Assembly: GCA_964473525.1 (NCBI GenBank)
Contig: CAYYPK010000011.1
Span: 1 to 64,000, forward strand
DNA length: 64,000 bases
Reading direction: 5' to 3'
Source: GCA-2687025 sp964473525
Lineage (GTDB): Bacteria; Poribacteria; WGA-4E; GCA-2687025
This document shows positions 34,031 through 42,480 of the stretch, in pieces (the stretch's first letter is position 1; every line of letters starts with the position of its first letter). The notes beneath the pieces are model-generated. The model was not told the DNA's origin and did not search any database. It saw only the letters and a list, made by a program, of their open reading frames with translations. Made by a program: the position numbers and the translations under genes.

Positions 34031-34059
34031 AGTATAGAGGGGCCGGGCGGCGGTGTCAA
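34031..34059 (-). promoter_or_regulatory. Near-consensus sigma70 promoter, leftward
   Basis: The minus strand reads TTGACA (34059-34054, 6 of 6), a spacer of exactly 17 bases, and TATACT (34036-34031, 5 of 6). It is the best promoter match noticed in the window, and no protein gene lies downstream of it on that strand. Confidence 0.7.
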
Positions 34060-34313
34060 CATAAAACCTTACATTGGCGCGATTTTCTCTCAGGGAGTTG
34101 CATCCACCACCATCCGTGTTTGCGCGACGCAGGTGGAGGGCTGCGATCTGGGCCATCCCCTAGACGCCGCGACGCGTTCCGAAGCGGCGCGCAGCCCGTG
34201 GTGTCGCCCGCACGACCAGACGCGCGTGAGCCCATCGAGCGGCGCGCGACGTTCTGCTAGGGCGGGCCGGCGCCATACTACTGCGGCGGGCGCCCACAGG
34301 CGGAGATCCGACC

Positions 34314-35699
34314 ATGCCAGAGCTTCCCACGCCCGTCCAGATGCGCTTCGCAGCGGGCACGCTGGAACTACGCGGAGTGGACGCCGACGACGGCGAATCG
34401 CTGCCGCCGTCGTGCGTCTGGGATCCGCGCAGCGGCTGCCATCGAGCCGCCGCCTCCGCCTACGCCGACATCGTGCGGACGTTGGTCCGCCTCGGAGCTG
34501 ACTACGACGACGACGCGCGGGCCTACGAGACGCTCGACGGCGGCCTGCAAGTCCGACGGGCGCCGAGGCCGTTCCAGACAGACGCGCTGGACGCCTGGCG
34601 CGCCGCCCAGAGCAGAGGGCTAGTCGTCTTGCCCACAGGGTCGGGCAAGACCGACGTCGCGCTGTTGGCGATCGACGCCGCCCGCCGCGACACGCTGGTC
34701 GTGGCGCCCACGCTGGACCTGGTGGCGCAGTGGTACGACATCCTCCGGGCAGGTTTCCGCCGCGACATCGGCGTCCTGGGCGGCGGCGAGCACACGGTGC
34801 TGCCCATCACCGTCGCGACGTACGACTCCGCTTACATCCACATGGAGAACCTGGGCGCGTCGTTCGGTCTTGTCGTGTTCGACGAGTGCCACCATCTGCC
34901 CGGGGAGTCCTTCTCGCTAGCGGCGCAATCGTGTCTGGCGCCGTTCCGCCTGGGACTCACCGCCACTCCCGAACGGGCCGACGGGAAGCACGCGGCGCTG
35001 TCGGATCTCATTGGGCCGATCGTGTACCGACGCGACGTGGACGAGCTCTCCGGCGAGTACCTCGCGGATTACAGCGTCGAACGCATTCTGGTCGAGCTCA
35101 CCGACGAGGAGCGCGCGGCCTACGACGAGGCGCGTGGCGTCTACCGGGACTTCGTGGTCGGGCAGGGAATCCGCATGAGCAGTCCAGACGGGTGGACGCA
35201 GTTCATCATCCGTTCCTCGATCAGCGCCGAGGGTCGCCGCGCGATGAAGGCGTACCAGCGACAGCGCAGCTTGGCGTTTGCAGCGCCGTCGAAACTCGCC
35301 TATGTCGACCATCTCTTGCACCGCCACCGGAACGACCGCGTGCTGCTCTTCACGGAGCGCAACGCCGCCGCGTACGAGATGTCGCGTCGCTTCCTCGCTC
35401 CGGTCATCACGCATCAGACGAAGGTGACGGAACGCGCCAGCATCTTGGAGCGGTTCGGGTCCGGGGTCTACAACGTCCTGGCGACGTCCAAGGTGCTGAA
35501 CGAGGGCGTGGACATGCCCGACGCCAACGTGGGCATCGTCATCTCGGGTAGCGGCTCGGTACGGGAGCACGTGCAACGCTTGGGGCGGATACTCCGCAAA
35601 CAGCCGGGAAAGACCGCCGTGCTATACGAGCTCGTCGCGGAGGACACCTCGGAGATGCACACGAGCAGCCGCCGGAGAGAGCACGTTGCTTACAACTGA
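34314..35699 (+). CDS. XPB-type superfamily 2 DNA helicase
   Basis: 461 aa from ATG 34314 with GGAG about 8 nt upstream. Motif I is LPTGSGKT (residues 106-113), motif II DECHH (190-194), motif III LTATPER, and motif VI QRLGRILRK. The order and short length match bacterial/archaeal XPB (ERCC3-like, Rad25) helicases, with an N-terminal damage-recognition-like domain of about 80 residues. XPB helicases open DNA around lesions. The next gene is a DUF790/Bax1-type nuclease started inside its end, so the pair very likely forms the XPB-Bax1 helicase-nuclease complex known from archaea, where it makes incisions during DNA repair. Confidence 0.9.
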   Translation: MPELPTPVQMRFAAGTLELRGVDADDGESLPPSCVWDPRSGCHRAAASAYADIVRTLVRLGADYDDDARAYETLDGGLQVRRAPRPFQTDALDAWRAAQSRGLVVLPTGSGKTDVALLAIDAARRDTLVVAPTLDLVAQWYDILRAGFRRDIGVLGGGEHTVLPITVATYDSAYIHMENLGASFGLVVFDECHHLPGESFSLAAQSCLAPFRLGLTATPERADGKHAALSDLIGPIVYRRDVDELSGEYLADYSVERILVELTDEERAAYDEARGVYRDFVVGQGIRMSSPDGWTQFIIRSSISAEGRRAMKAYQRQRSLAFAAPSKLAYVDHLLHRHRNDRVLLFTERNAAAYEMSRRFLAPVITHQTKVTERASILERFGSGVYNVLATSKVLNEGVDMPDANVGIVISGSGSVREHVQRLGRILRKQPGKTAVLYELVAEDTSEMHTSSRRREHVAYN

Positions 35700-36900
35700 C
35701 CTCGTGCGCGTTCGGCGGCGCGGTGGCCGGCTGGAGATTCCGCCGCTTCGTGACGCTGAGCGCGCGCGCATGCTGGCGGCGGCAGATGCCTATGTGTCGC
35801 TCGCGGCGGAACACGTCGGCGGAACCCGCGCCGAGTTCGAGGGAGCCTGCGACGACGTCCCACACGACGCCACGGACTACAAACTCATCAAGGGCCTGCG
35901 CAAGCTGGTGCAGGATCGCTGTGAGTTCTCTCTGCGCGAGGGTGTCGATCCCCTCGCGTTGCGCGAGGCCGTCTTCTCGCGCGCGGCCAAGCATCGACGG
36001 TCGCTCGCCGACCAGGAGACGTTTGACCCGAGCGTCGTCCTTAACCAGGTCGCCATCGATTTGGCGTTCGCTCCAGAAGCGGTCTCCGAAGGACTCTACG
36101 CCGACCTGAAAGAGAACCACATCCTGACCGAGTTCGACGCCGTCACCGCCGAAGGTCTCGTGGCGCAATACGAGACGTCGTCGAAGCAGGCGGCCCTGCT
36201 GCGGGCGGTGAAGGTGGTCGTGATCCTGAAGGGCGCCAGCGCCGGGGCATACCGACAGTTCTTTCGACGGCTGAAGTTCCGCCGCCTGCTTTACAGACTG
36301 TCGGCGGACGGCGCCGGAGGGTATCGCCTCGAGATCGACGGGCCGTTCAGTCTGTTCAAGGCGGTCACCAAGTACGGTCTACAGTTGGCGCTGCTCCTGC
36401 CCGCCCTGGAGGAGTGCGGCGAGTGGCGGTTGCACGCCGACATCCTCTGGGGCCCCGACCGCGAACCCCTCACGCTGACGCTGGACGGATCCCCCAGCGG
36501 CGACGCCACGCCGGTCGACGCGCGTCTGCCGGACGACGTGGAGAAGTTGCGCGCTCGCTTCGCGGGTCTGGAGTCGGAGTGGCGCGTCGAGGCCGCGGAC
36601 GACCTGCTGGACCTCCCGGGCGTTGGTCTGTGCGTGCCCGACCTTGTGTTCCGCCATGAAGGCACGGGTCAGCTCGTGTACCTGGAGGTCATGGGGTACT
36701 GGAGCCGCGACGCCGTGTGGCGTAGGGTCGAGCTTGTCGAGGCGGGCCTGCCCTACGCGGTGGTGTTCGCCGTGAGCAGCCGCCTGCGGGTGAGTGAGGA
36801 AGCGCTTGGCGACGACCTACCGGGCCGGCTCTACGTGTATAGGGGCGTCATGAGTGCGAAGGCCATCGCCGACAAGCTGAACGCCGCGGCGCCACGCTAA
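35686..36900 (+). CDS. DUF790/Bax1-type nuclease partner of XPB
   Basis: 404 aa from TTG 35686, which overlaps the helicase stop by 14 bp and has GGAGAGA about 6 nt upstream. The N-terminus LLTTDLVRVRRRGGRLEIPPL is typical of DUF790 proteins. Residues about 90-250 form the helical core (LAFAPEAVSEGLYADLKENH) and the C-terminal region has a PD-(D/E)xK-like nuclease end with VPDLVF then YLEVMGYW. Bax1 binds XPB and cuts DNA 3' of a bubble in archaea. The overlap with the helicase gene supports a stoichiometric complex. The role in this bacterium (repair or defence) is inferred. Confidence 0.85.
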   Translation: MLTTDLVRVRRRGGRLEIPPLRDAERARMLAAADAYVSLAAEHVGGTRAEFEGACDDVPHDATDYKLIKGLRKLVQDRCEFSLREGVDPLALREAVFSRAAKHRRSLADQETFDPSVVLNQVAIDLAFAPEAVSEGLYADLKENHILTEFDAVTAEGLVAQYETSSKQAALLRAVKVVVILKGASAGAYRQFFRRLKFRRLLYRLSADGAGGYRLEIDGPFSLFKAVTKYGLQLALLLPALEECGEWRLHADILWGPDREPLTLTLDGSPSGDATPVDARLPDDVEKLRARFAGLESEWRVEAADDLLDLPGVGLCVPDLVFRHEGTGQLVYLEVMGYWSRDAVWRRVELVEAGLPYAVVFAVSSRLRVSEEALGDDLPGRLYVYRGVMSAKAIADKLNAAAPR

Positions 36901-37137
36901 CGCAGCCGACGGGCCGCGTGCACAGAACCTGCGAGCCCCCGGGGGACAGACCTGAAGCGCGCGGACCACCCTCCGACGGCCCGCCCCGCAGGGGAAGCCG
37001 CGAGCCGACACCGCTTGCGCGACGGTCGGTTGTGTCGATACGGTACCGACGGCTTTGTGGAGTTTCTGACGCTATGCTGTGGTGGCCGCCCGGGACGCGG
37101 CGGACCAATCGCAGCGTGTCGACGGTGGAGGCAACGG

Positions 37138-38616
37138 ATGGGCAATCGCAGCTACGGCACACTGCCGGCGGCCAAAGGGACGTTTGACCACAACCCTCGG
37201 ATACGCGACGTTACCAGGCAGGTCGCCGATCTCCGCCAGCAGGGCGACTACCTCGCTCTCAACGTGGCGGGCGAGATCCCTGGCAAGCGGTACACCCCCG
37301 ACCTCGCGGACATACACGACCACTTCCAGGGCATCCAGCGCCTGCGCGCTGGGAACTACATCGCGCTGAGCGGAGGCGACCCACCCCACGACGGATCGTC
37401 GGGTGAGTCGCAGGTGTTCATAGCGAAGATGGGCTCGCGCAGGCAGGCTGGGGCGTGGCGCTCCAGCACGGTGGCCGATGGTGGCCCGCGCGTGTCCGAC
37501 AAGATCATATCGAGCGTCACTTTCGACAAGCGCGGGTACTGGCACGCCGGCGGGATTAGCGTCCTCGGTGACGTGCTGGCCGTGCCGATAGAGTCCGATG
37601 TGGCGTCCCGCATCCAGTTCCTCGACGTGAGCGACCCCACCCAGCCCAAGCGAATCCCGCCCGGGATAGATCGGCCCGCGTTGCGTAGGGGCCAGCAGGG
37701 CCGCACGAACAAGGCGGGCGCAGTAGCCATGACGAAGCTCGATGACGGGAAGCCCTCGTCGAAGAAGGTCTACCCGCACCTCGATCTGTACCTCTCGACG
37801 GGCGACGGTGTTGCGACGGGCTTCGGGACGGCGCCACCACGGAAGTGGGATTACCTCGGCGAGAAACGGGGGAGCGTGGAAGCGGAGGCCGGCCAGACCA
37901 CGACCTTTCGCAACTATCAGGCCATCCAATTTGCGCGCGACACAGACGGGGCGCTCTATCTCGTCGGTACGCACAACACACAATGGAGCGCCCCAGTGAT
38001 CTCAGGAGAAAACAACGTCGACGTGTTCCGTGTGGACTTCCCAAAGGCCCATGGCCCGCACTTGGCGGCTAAGCCGGTGATCACCAAGGTAGGCAGCCGC
38101 ACGATCACCTGTGAGTGGGGGCAGTGCAACCTGAACGCCGCGGGCGGGGTTCACCTAGCCGACGGCCGCGTGCGTCTGTATTCATCGGCGCACTGGCGCG
38201 ATAGCGATGATCGTTCCATCATTCGGTTCAGCGAATACCGGCCGCCGCTGGATGTCGTTGCTGACAACATAACGGAGGCACGGGACGGGTGGATTGAGCT
38301 GTTCGAGCATACCGACTTCGAAGGCCGCTTCCTCAGCATTCGGGGAGCCCGTCACCGCGACACGGACTTCACAGACTATGAGAAGATCAGCGTCCAGGGA
38401 GCCGCCTTCTCCCGGGCCGCCTCCTCGGTGCAGTGGCAACTCCCGCCAGGCGCCGACTACGTGCTGTACGACGACAAGGGCTACGGTAACGAGGTGCTGA
38501 GGCTGCGTGGCACCGGCCACGTGCGCATGCATGAGGATCTGCATTCGCCCGAACCGGCCGGGCGAGACGCAGGAGACAAGATCCTGTCCTCGAAGTACAT
38601 CAAGCCCAAGCCCTAG
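37138..38616 (+). CDS. Propeller-like protein with C-terminal beta/gamma-crystallin domain
   Basis: 492 aa from ATG 37138 with GGAGG about 7 nt upstream. No signal peptide is visible. Residues about 1-385 are beta-rich and look like a propeller (YIALSGGD, GGISVLGDVLAVPIES, DGALYLVGTHN, GGVHLADGRVRLYSSAHW). Residues about 385-480 form a beta/gamma-crystallin domain of two Greek keys: WIELFEHTDFEGRFLSI, then YVLYDDKGYGNEVLRL. The usual calcium motif (D/N)(D/N)xx(S/T)S is SRAASS in the first key, so one calcium site is probably weak or lost. Function unknown. It follows the helicase-nuclease pair by 237 bp; that spacer has an inverted repeat GTCGGT-N14-ACCGAC (37025-37050) of unknown meaning. 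Confidence 0.75.
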   Translation: MGNRSYGTLPAAKGTFDHNPRIRDVTRQVADLRQQGDYLALNVAGEIPGKRYTPDLADIHDHFQGIQRLRAGNYIALSGGDPPHDGSSGESQVFIAKMGSRRQAGAWRSSTVADGGPRVSDKIISSVTFDKRGYWHAGGISVLGDVLAVPIESDVASRIQFLDVSDPTQPKRIPPGIDRPALRRGQQGRTNKAGAVAMTKLDDGKPSSKKVYPHLDLYLSTGDGVATGFGTAPPRKWDYLGEKRGSVEAEAGQTTTFRNYQAIQFARDTDGALYLVGTHNTQWSAPVISGENNVDVFRVDFPKAHGPHLAAKPVITKVGSRTITCEWGQCNLNAAGGVHLADGRVRLYSSAHWRDSDDRSIIRFSEYRPPLDVVADNITEARDGWIELFEHTDFEGRFLSIRGARHRDTDFTDYEKISVQGAAFSRAASSVQWQLPPGADYVLYDDKGYGNEVLRLRGTGHVRMHEDLHSPEPAGRDAGDKILSSKYIKPKP

Positions 38617-38659
38617 CGAGGAGCGTTACGCCGGTGGCGCGCTGGCGGGCGCGTGGCGA

Positions 38660-38688
38660 TTGCCCACGCAGCACCGTGTGGCTATACT
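38660..38688 (+). promoter_or_regulatory. Candidate sigma70 promoter for the isomerase/sulfatase run
   Basis: TTGCCC (38660-38665, 4 of 6), 17 bases, TATACT (38683-38688, 5 of 6). It lies about 60 bp upstream of the isomerase start at 38749 and probably drives the long rightward run that follows. Confidence 0.5.
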
Positions 38689-38748
38689 CGCTCCACTGTC
38701 TTGGTGCGGCGTGGCCCGCCGCAGTCTGTCAACATGGGAGCCGACGTA

Positions 38749-39525
38749 ATGGCACGCGTACCTCTCGCGCTGCAACTGTATTCCGTGCGCAACGAGCTCG
38801 CGGCGGATACCCGCGGGACGATCAAAGCGGTCGCCGAGATGGGCTACGAAGGCGTGGAATTCGCCGGCGGCCCGCAGAACACGGCTGAGGAACTCAAGGG
38901 GTATCTCGACGAATTCGGCCTGGCATGCGCTGGTTGGCACACGCCGTACGGCCTCGTGCAGCCGGACACGATCGACGAGACAATCGCCTTCAACAAGACA
39001 CTCGGCAACCGCCACGTCATCGTCCCGGGGCTGCCCGGCGACCTCACGGGGTCGCGCGACGCGTGGCTGAAGCTCGCGGGCATATTCGACGGCATCGCCG
39101 AGACGCTCGCGGCGCACGACATGGTCACGGGCTACCACAACCACCACACGGAGTTTACGCCTCTCGACGGCGAGACCCCGTGGGACACCCTCTTCGGGAA
39201 CACCGGAGACGGCGTGGTCATGCAACTCGACACGGGCAACGGGTGGATGGGTGGCGCGGACATCCTCGCCATCCTTGAACGCTACCCCGGGCGGGCCGGC
39301 ACGGTGCACCTCAAGCCGTATTCGCCGTCCTTAGCCAAGGAAGACAGGCACGCGGGCTTCCGCCCCGTCATCGGCGACGACGAGACGCCCTGGGACGACG
39401 TCTTCCGCATCTGCGAGAGCACGGGCGGCACGGAGTGGTACATCGTCGAATACGAGAGCGACGCGTACGAGCCGCTGGACGCCGTCGAGCGATGCCTCAA
39501 GGGTCTCAAGGCCATGGGCAAGTAA
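38749..39525 (+). CDS. Sugar phosphate isomerase/epimerase (xylose isomerase-like TIM barrel)
   Basis: 258 aa from ATG 38749, with GGGAG about 10 nt upstream; ATG 38734 and 38653 are less supported, and 38653 lies upstream of the -10 element. AP endonuclease 2/xylose isomerase-like fold: LALQLYSVRNEL at strand 1, GYEGVEFAGG, YHNHHTEFTPLDG with metal-binding His and Glu, MQLDTGNGWMGG, and WYIVEYESD near the end. Members isomerise or epimerise sugars and inosose using a divalent metal. The first gene of a carbohydrate-related run; a sulfatase follows 18 bp downstream. Confidence 0.92.
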   Translation: MARVPLALQLYSVRNELAADTRGTIKAVAEMGYEGVEFAGGPQNTAEELKGYLDEFGLACAGWHTPYGLVQPDTIDETIAFNKTLGNRHVIVPGLPGDLTGSRDAWLKLAGIFDGIAETLAAHDMVTGYHNHHTEFTPLDGETPWDTLFGNTGDGVVMQLDTGNGWMGGADILAILERYPGRAGTVHLKPYSPSLAKEDRHAGFRPVIGDDETPWDDVFRICESTGGTEWYIVEYESDAYEPLDAVERCLKGLKAMGK

Positions 39526-39543
39526 CACGCGTAGGGGCGAGGC

Positions 39544-40992
39544 ATGTCCAGCCGCCCGAACATCCTGTTCCTCATGCCGGATCAGCTCCGGCACGACTTC
39601 CTCGGCTGCTACGGGGCGTCGTTCGCGCGGACGCCGCACATCGACGCCCTGGCCGCCAGCGGCTCGCGGTACGACCGCGCCTACTCCGCGTCACCAGTGT
39701 GCGTGCCCGCGCGGGCGTCGCTGCTGACCGGCATGAGCGCCTTGGGAACCGGAGTCACGGATAACGGCGGCTGGCTGCGTCCCGACCTCGGCGCCTGCGG
39801 CGTCAGAACCTGGCCGGACCTGCTAGGGGACGCCGGGTATCTCACCGCCGCGGTGGGAAAGATGCACTTCTATCCATGGGACGCCTCCCTCGGCTTCCAG
39901 TACCGCGTCACCGCCGAGGACAAGCGTTGGCTTGAGGTGCGCGACGACCACTGGCGCTTCCTCCGGGAGCGTGGGCTGCGCAAGTACCACGGCGCGGAAC
40001 ACGACGGCTACCAGGAGAACCGCGGGGCCATCGTCAGCCGCCTGCCGTGGGAGGCTTACTGGGACAGGTTCGTTGGCCAGGAGGCGTGCCGGTTCATCCG
40101 CAACTACGGGAACGACGGCCCGTGGGCGATGATGGTTGGCTTCCCCGGGCCGCACTGCCCGTACGACCCATGTCCAGAGTTCCTCGACGCGTTCGACGCC
40201 GAGGATATGCCCGACGCCGTCCCGGAGGCGCCGGACCAGCCTCCAGCGTTCCGCGAGGCGAACATCCGCGGGAACCGCGCGCCGTGGAACGGCGTCGACT
40301 ACACGGAATTCACCGAGGCGCACAAGAAGAAGATACGCGCGCACTACTCCGCCATGGTCGCGCAGATCGACAACGAGGTGGGCGAGATTGTGGGCGCGTT
40401 GCGCGCGTCCGGCCAGCTCGACAACACGCTCATAATCTTCGCCAGCGACCACGGCGACTACCTCGGGGACCACAGCCTCATCGGCAAGGGCACGTTCTAC
40501 GAGTCCAGCACGCACGTCCCGATGATCGTCCGGCGGCCGGCCGGGGCCGACAGCGGCGTGTCCGACGCGCTCGTCGAGCTCACCGACGTGACCGCCACCA
40601 TCCTGTCAGCCGCCGGTGTCGACCTGCCCCAGCACATGGACTCGCGTCCTCTGCCGACCGACGCGTCCGAGATACGCGGTCACATCGTGGGCGTCGTCCG
40701 TGGCGGATGGATGAACTTCGACGGGCGGCACAAGCTCGCGAAGTACGCCCACGGGGCCTCGCAACTGTTCGACGTCGTCGACGATCCCGGCGAGCAGGTC
40801 GACCTCGCCCGAGATCCCGCCGTGCGGGACGTGTACGAGCGACTGGATGCCCAGCTCACGACGGCCGTCATGCGGGGAGTAGCAGCCGGGCACGCCGACA
40901 AGCGGCTCGACCCGACCGCGTCGTCGGGGGATACTCAATTCGGCCGTGAGGGCTGGCAGCGGGCATACCCCGAGCCGGCGCGCGGCGCATAG
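39544..40992 (+). CDS. Arylsulfatase-family sulfatase
   Basis: 482 aa with GGGGCGAGG upstream of ATG 39544. The N-terminus NILFLMPDQLRHDFLGCYG provides metal ligands, and the formylglycine site is Cys53-Val-Pro-Ala-Arg57 in SPVCVPARASLLTG. FASDHGDYLGDHSLIGKG is the second conserved motif. No signal peptide is seen, so it is probably cytoplasmic. It removes sulfate esters, most likely from a sulfated sugar or glycan fragment given the neighbours. A maturase (anSME or FGE) for Cys53 is not in the window. Confidence 0.95.
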   Translation: MSSRPNILFLMPDQLRHDFLGCYGASFARTPHIDALAASGSRYDRAYSASPVCVPARASLLTGMSALGTGVTDNGGWLRPDLGACGVRTWPDLLGDAGYLTAAVGKMHFYPWDASLGFQYRVTAEDKRWLEVRDDHWRFLRERGLRKYHGAEHDGYQENRGAIVSRLPWEAYWDRFVGQEACRFIRNYGNDGPWAMMVGFPGPHCPYDPCPEFLDAFDAEDMPDAVPEAPDQPPAFREANIRGNRAPWNGVDYTEFTEAHKKKIRAHYSAMVAQIDNEVGEIVGALRASGQLDNTLIIFASDHGDYLGDHSLIGKGTFYESSTHVPMIVRRPAGADSGVSDALVELTDVTATILSAAGVDLPQHMDSRPLPTDASEIRGHIVGVVRGGWMNFDGRHKLAKYAHGASQLFDVVDDPGEQVDLARDPAVRDVYERLDAQLTTAVMRGVAAGHADKRLDPTASSGDTQFGREGWQRAYPEPARGA

Positions 40993-41003
40993 TGGAGGGG
41001 CGC

Positions 41004-42092
41004 ATGGGCAGCGAGGGAGCTCCCGCAGGGGCGCCGACACACATGCCGGTTGTCGACGCCGACGTCCACAACTACATCAACGGCATCGCCGATCTCGCGC
41101 CGTACCTTCCTGACAGGTGGCAGCGGTACCTCATCCAGTCCGGCATGGACCTGCCGCCCGTGTCGCTCTACCCGAAGATGTTCAAGGCCGCGGCGCGACG
41201 TGACTCCTGGCCCCCGAACGGTGGAAAGCCGGGCTCCGACCCGGACTTCGCGCGCGAACAGCTGCTCGACCACTGGGGGATCGACGCCGGCATCCTGAAC
41301 CCGCTGATCGGGGTCAGTCTGGTGCGGAACCCCGACCTCGCGAACGCGCTCATGCGCGCCGTCAACGACTGGACGGCGGACGTCTGGCTGGACGCGGACC
41401 CGCGCTGGTACGGCTCCATCATGGTCAACATCAGCGACCCCGAGGCGTCGGCGCGGGAAATCGAGCGCTGCGCCCAAGACGACCGGTTCGTACAGGTGCT
41501 GTTGCTCGCGCGGTCGGAGGGGCTCTACGGCAATCGGCGTTTCCTCCCCATCCTGCGGGCGGCCGCGGAGGCGTCGCTGCCCGTGGGCATCCACTTCGGC
41601 GGCGGCCCGAACCCGCTGACGCCGTCTGGCTGGCCGTCGTTCTACATCGAGGACCACACCGGCATGACGCAGGCGTTCGAGGCGCACACCATCAGCCTCG
41701 TGTGCGAGGGAGTGTTCGAGACGCTGCCTGACCTGCGTGTGGTGCTCATCGAGGGCGGATTCGCGTGGATTCCCGCGCTCATGTGGCGCCTGGACAAGAA
41801 CTACAAGGGCCTCCGTAGCGAGGTTCCATGGCTCACGCGTAAACCCAGCGAGTACATCCAGGACAACCTCCGCGCTACCACGCAGCCGATGGAAGAGCCG
41901 CCCGACAGCCGACACCTTCTGAGCATCTTTGAGATGATCGGACGCGACGACTTCCTGCTGTTCGCGACCGATTACCCGCACTGGGATTTCGACGCGCCGG
42001 ATCGCACGCTGCCGTCGGTCGTCCCCAAGGAACTCCAGCGCCGCATCCTTTCGGAAAACGCGAAGGAGATCTATGCCCTCGACCGCTCATGA
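41004..42092 (+). CDS. Amidohydrolase 2 family metal-dependent hydrolase/decarboxylase
   Basis: 362 aa from ATG 41004 with GGAGGGG about 4 nt upstream; a GTG four codons earlier overlaps the sulfatase stop. PVVDADVHNYINGIADLAPYL gives the first metal motif (DxH), LPVGIHFGGG the His of strand 5, and FATDYPHWDFDAPDRT the catalytic Asp region of ACMSD-like amidohydrolase_2 enzymes. Such enzymes hydrolyse or decarboxylate cyclic and aromatic acids. The downstream Rieske gene begins inside its last codons, so the two are coupled and probably work on the same substrate. Confidence 0.92.
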   Translation: MGSEGAPAGAPTHMPVVDADVHNYINGIADLAPYLPDRWQRYLIQSGMDLPPVSLYPKMFKAAARRDSWPPNGGKPGSDPDFAREQLLDHWGIDAGILNPLIGVSLVRNPDLANALMRAVNDWTADVWLDADPRWYGSIMVNISDPEASAREIERCAQDDRFVQVLLLARSEGLYGNRRFLPILRAAAEASLPVGIHFGGGPNPLTPSGWPSFYIEDHTGMTQAFEAHTISLVCEGVFETLPDLRVVLIEGGFAWIPALMWRLDKNYKGLRSEVPWLTRKPSEYIQDNLRATTQPMEEPPDSRHLLSIFEMIGRDDFLLFATDYPHWDFDAPDRTLPSVVPKELQRRILSENAKEIYALDRS

Positions 42093-42435
42093 CGTGGGGG
42101 ACGTGTCTGACTTCGCGGTCGGCGCGCCGGCGCGCGTTACCGTGTCTGGAAGAGCGCTGGTCGTTGTGCGCACCGCCAGCGGGTTCCTGGCCGCGCGGGA
42201 CGTCTGTCCCCACCAGGCGGCGCGTCTCTCTGACGGCGCGGTGTCGGGTACGACGCTCCGGTGCAAGCCTGGTGAGGACGTCGTCTACGGCCGAGACGGC
42301 GAGATCATCACATGTCCATGGCACGGCTGGGAGTACGACCTGGCCACGGGAAAGGCCCTTGTCGACCCGGAACGCGTGCGGGTGGCGACGTACCCGGCGC
42401 GCGTCGCCGGGAGCCGTGTTGTCGTGGAGATGTGA
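42073..42435 (+). CDS. Rieske 2Fe-2S ferredoxin-like protein
   Basis: 120 aa; ATG 42073 lies 20 bp inside the amidohydrolase gene, with AAGGAG about 6 nt upstream. The cluster ligands are Cys45-Pro-His47 and Cys81-Pro-Trp-His84 in CPWHGWEYDL. The 33 residues between the ligand pairs are more than in classical Rieske ferredoxins (15-20) and include CKPGEDVVYGRDGE; this long loop occurs in Rieske proteins linked to amidohydrolases. It likely carries electrons to an oxygenase not present in the window. Confidence 0.93.
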   Translation: MPSTAHDVGDVSDFAVGAPARVTVSGRALVVVRTASGFLAARDVCPHQAARLSDGAVSGTTLRCKPGEDVVYGRDGEIITCPWHGWEYDLATGKALVDPERVRVATYPARVAGSRVVVEM

Positions 42436-42480
42436 TCCCGTAACCCCGCGAACGACCCGTCAACCAAGGAAGGTAGCAGC

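Larger units (their letters stand above)
33798..34313. other. 516-bp intergenic region with an AT-richer core
   Basis: No convincing protein gene is present. The core (about 33940-34110) is visibly richer in A+T than the surrounding genome. It contains, on the minus strand, a strong promoter and an intrinsic terminator that bracket a predicted small RNA, listed separately. The remaining parts (33798-33940 and 34110-34300) are GC-rich with nothing recognised apart from GGAG about 8 nt before the helicase start. Confidence 0.6.

Noticed and set aside
33803..34156. 117-codon minus-strand open frame in the cstA-helicase spacer
   Set aside because: It begins upstream of the leftward promoter, runs through the hairpin terminator, has no ribosome site and a composition unlike real genes here.
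33923..34501. 192-codon plus-strand open frame running into the helicase gene
   Set aside because: It overlaps the helicase start in another frame, is rich in Arg/Ser/His and lacks a ribosome site or known domain.
36901..37137. A gene or terminator in the 237-bp spacer after the Bax1-type gene
   Set aside because: Only a short inverted repeat (37025-37050) without a T-run is present, the TATGCT at 37073 lacks a -35 partner, and no supported frame exists.
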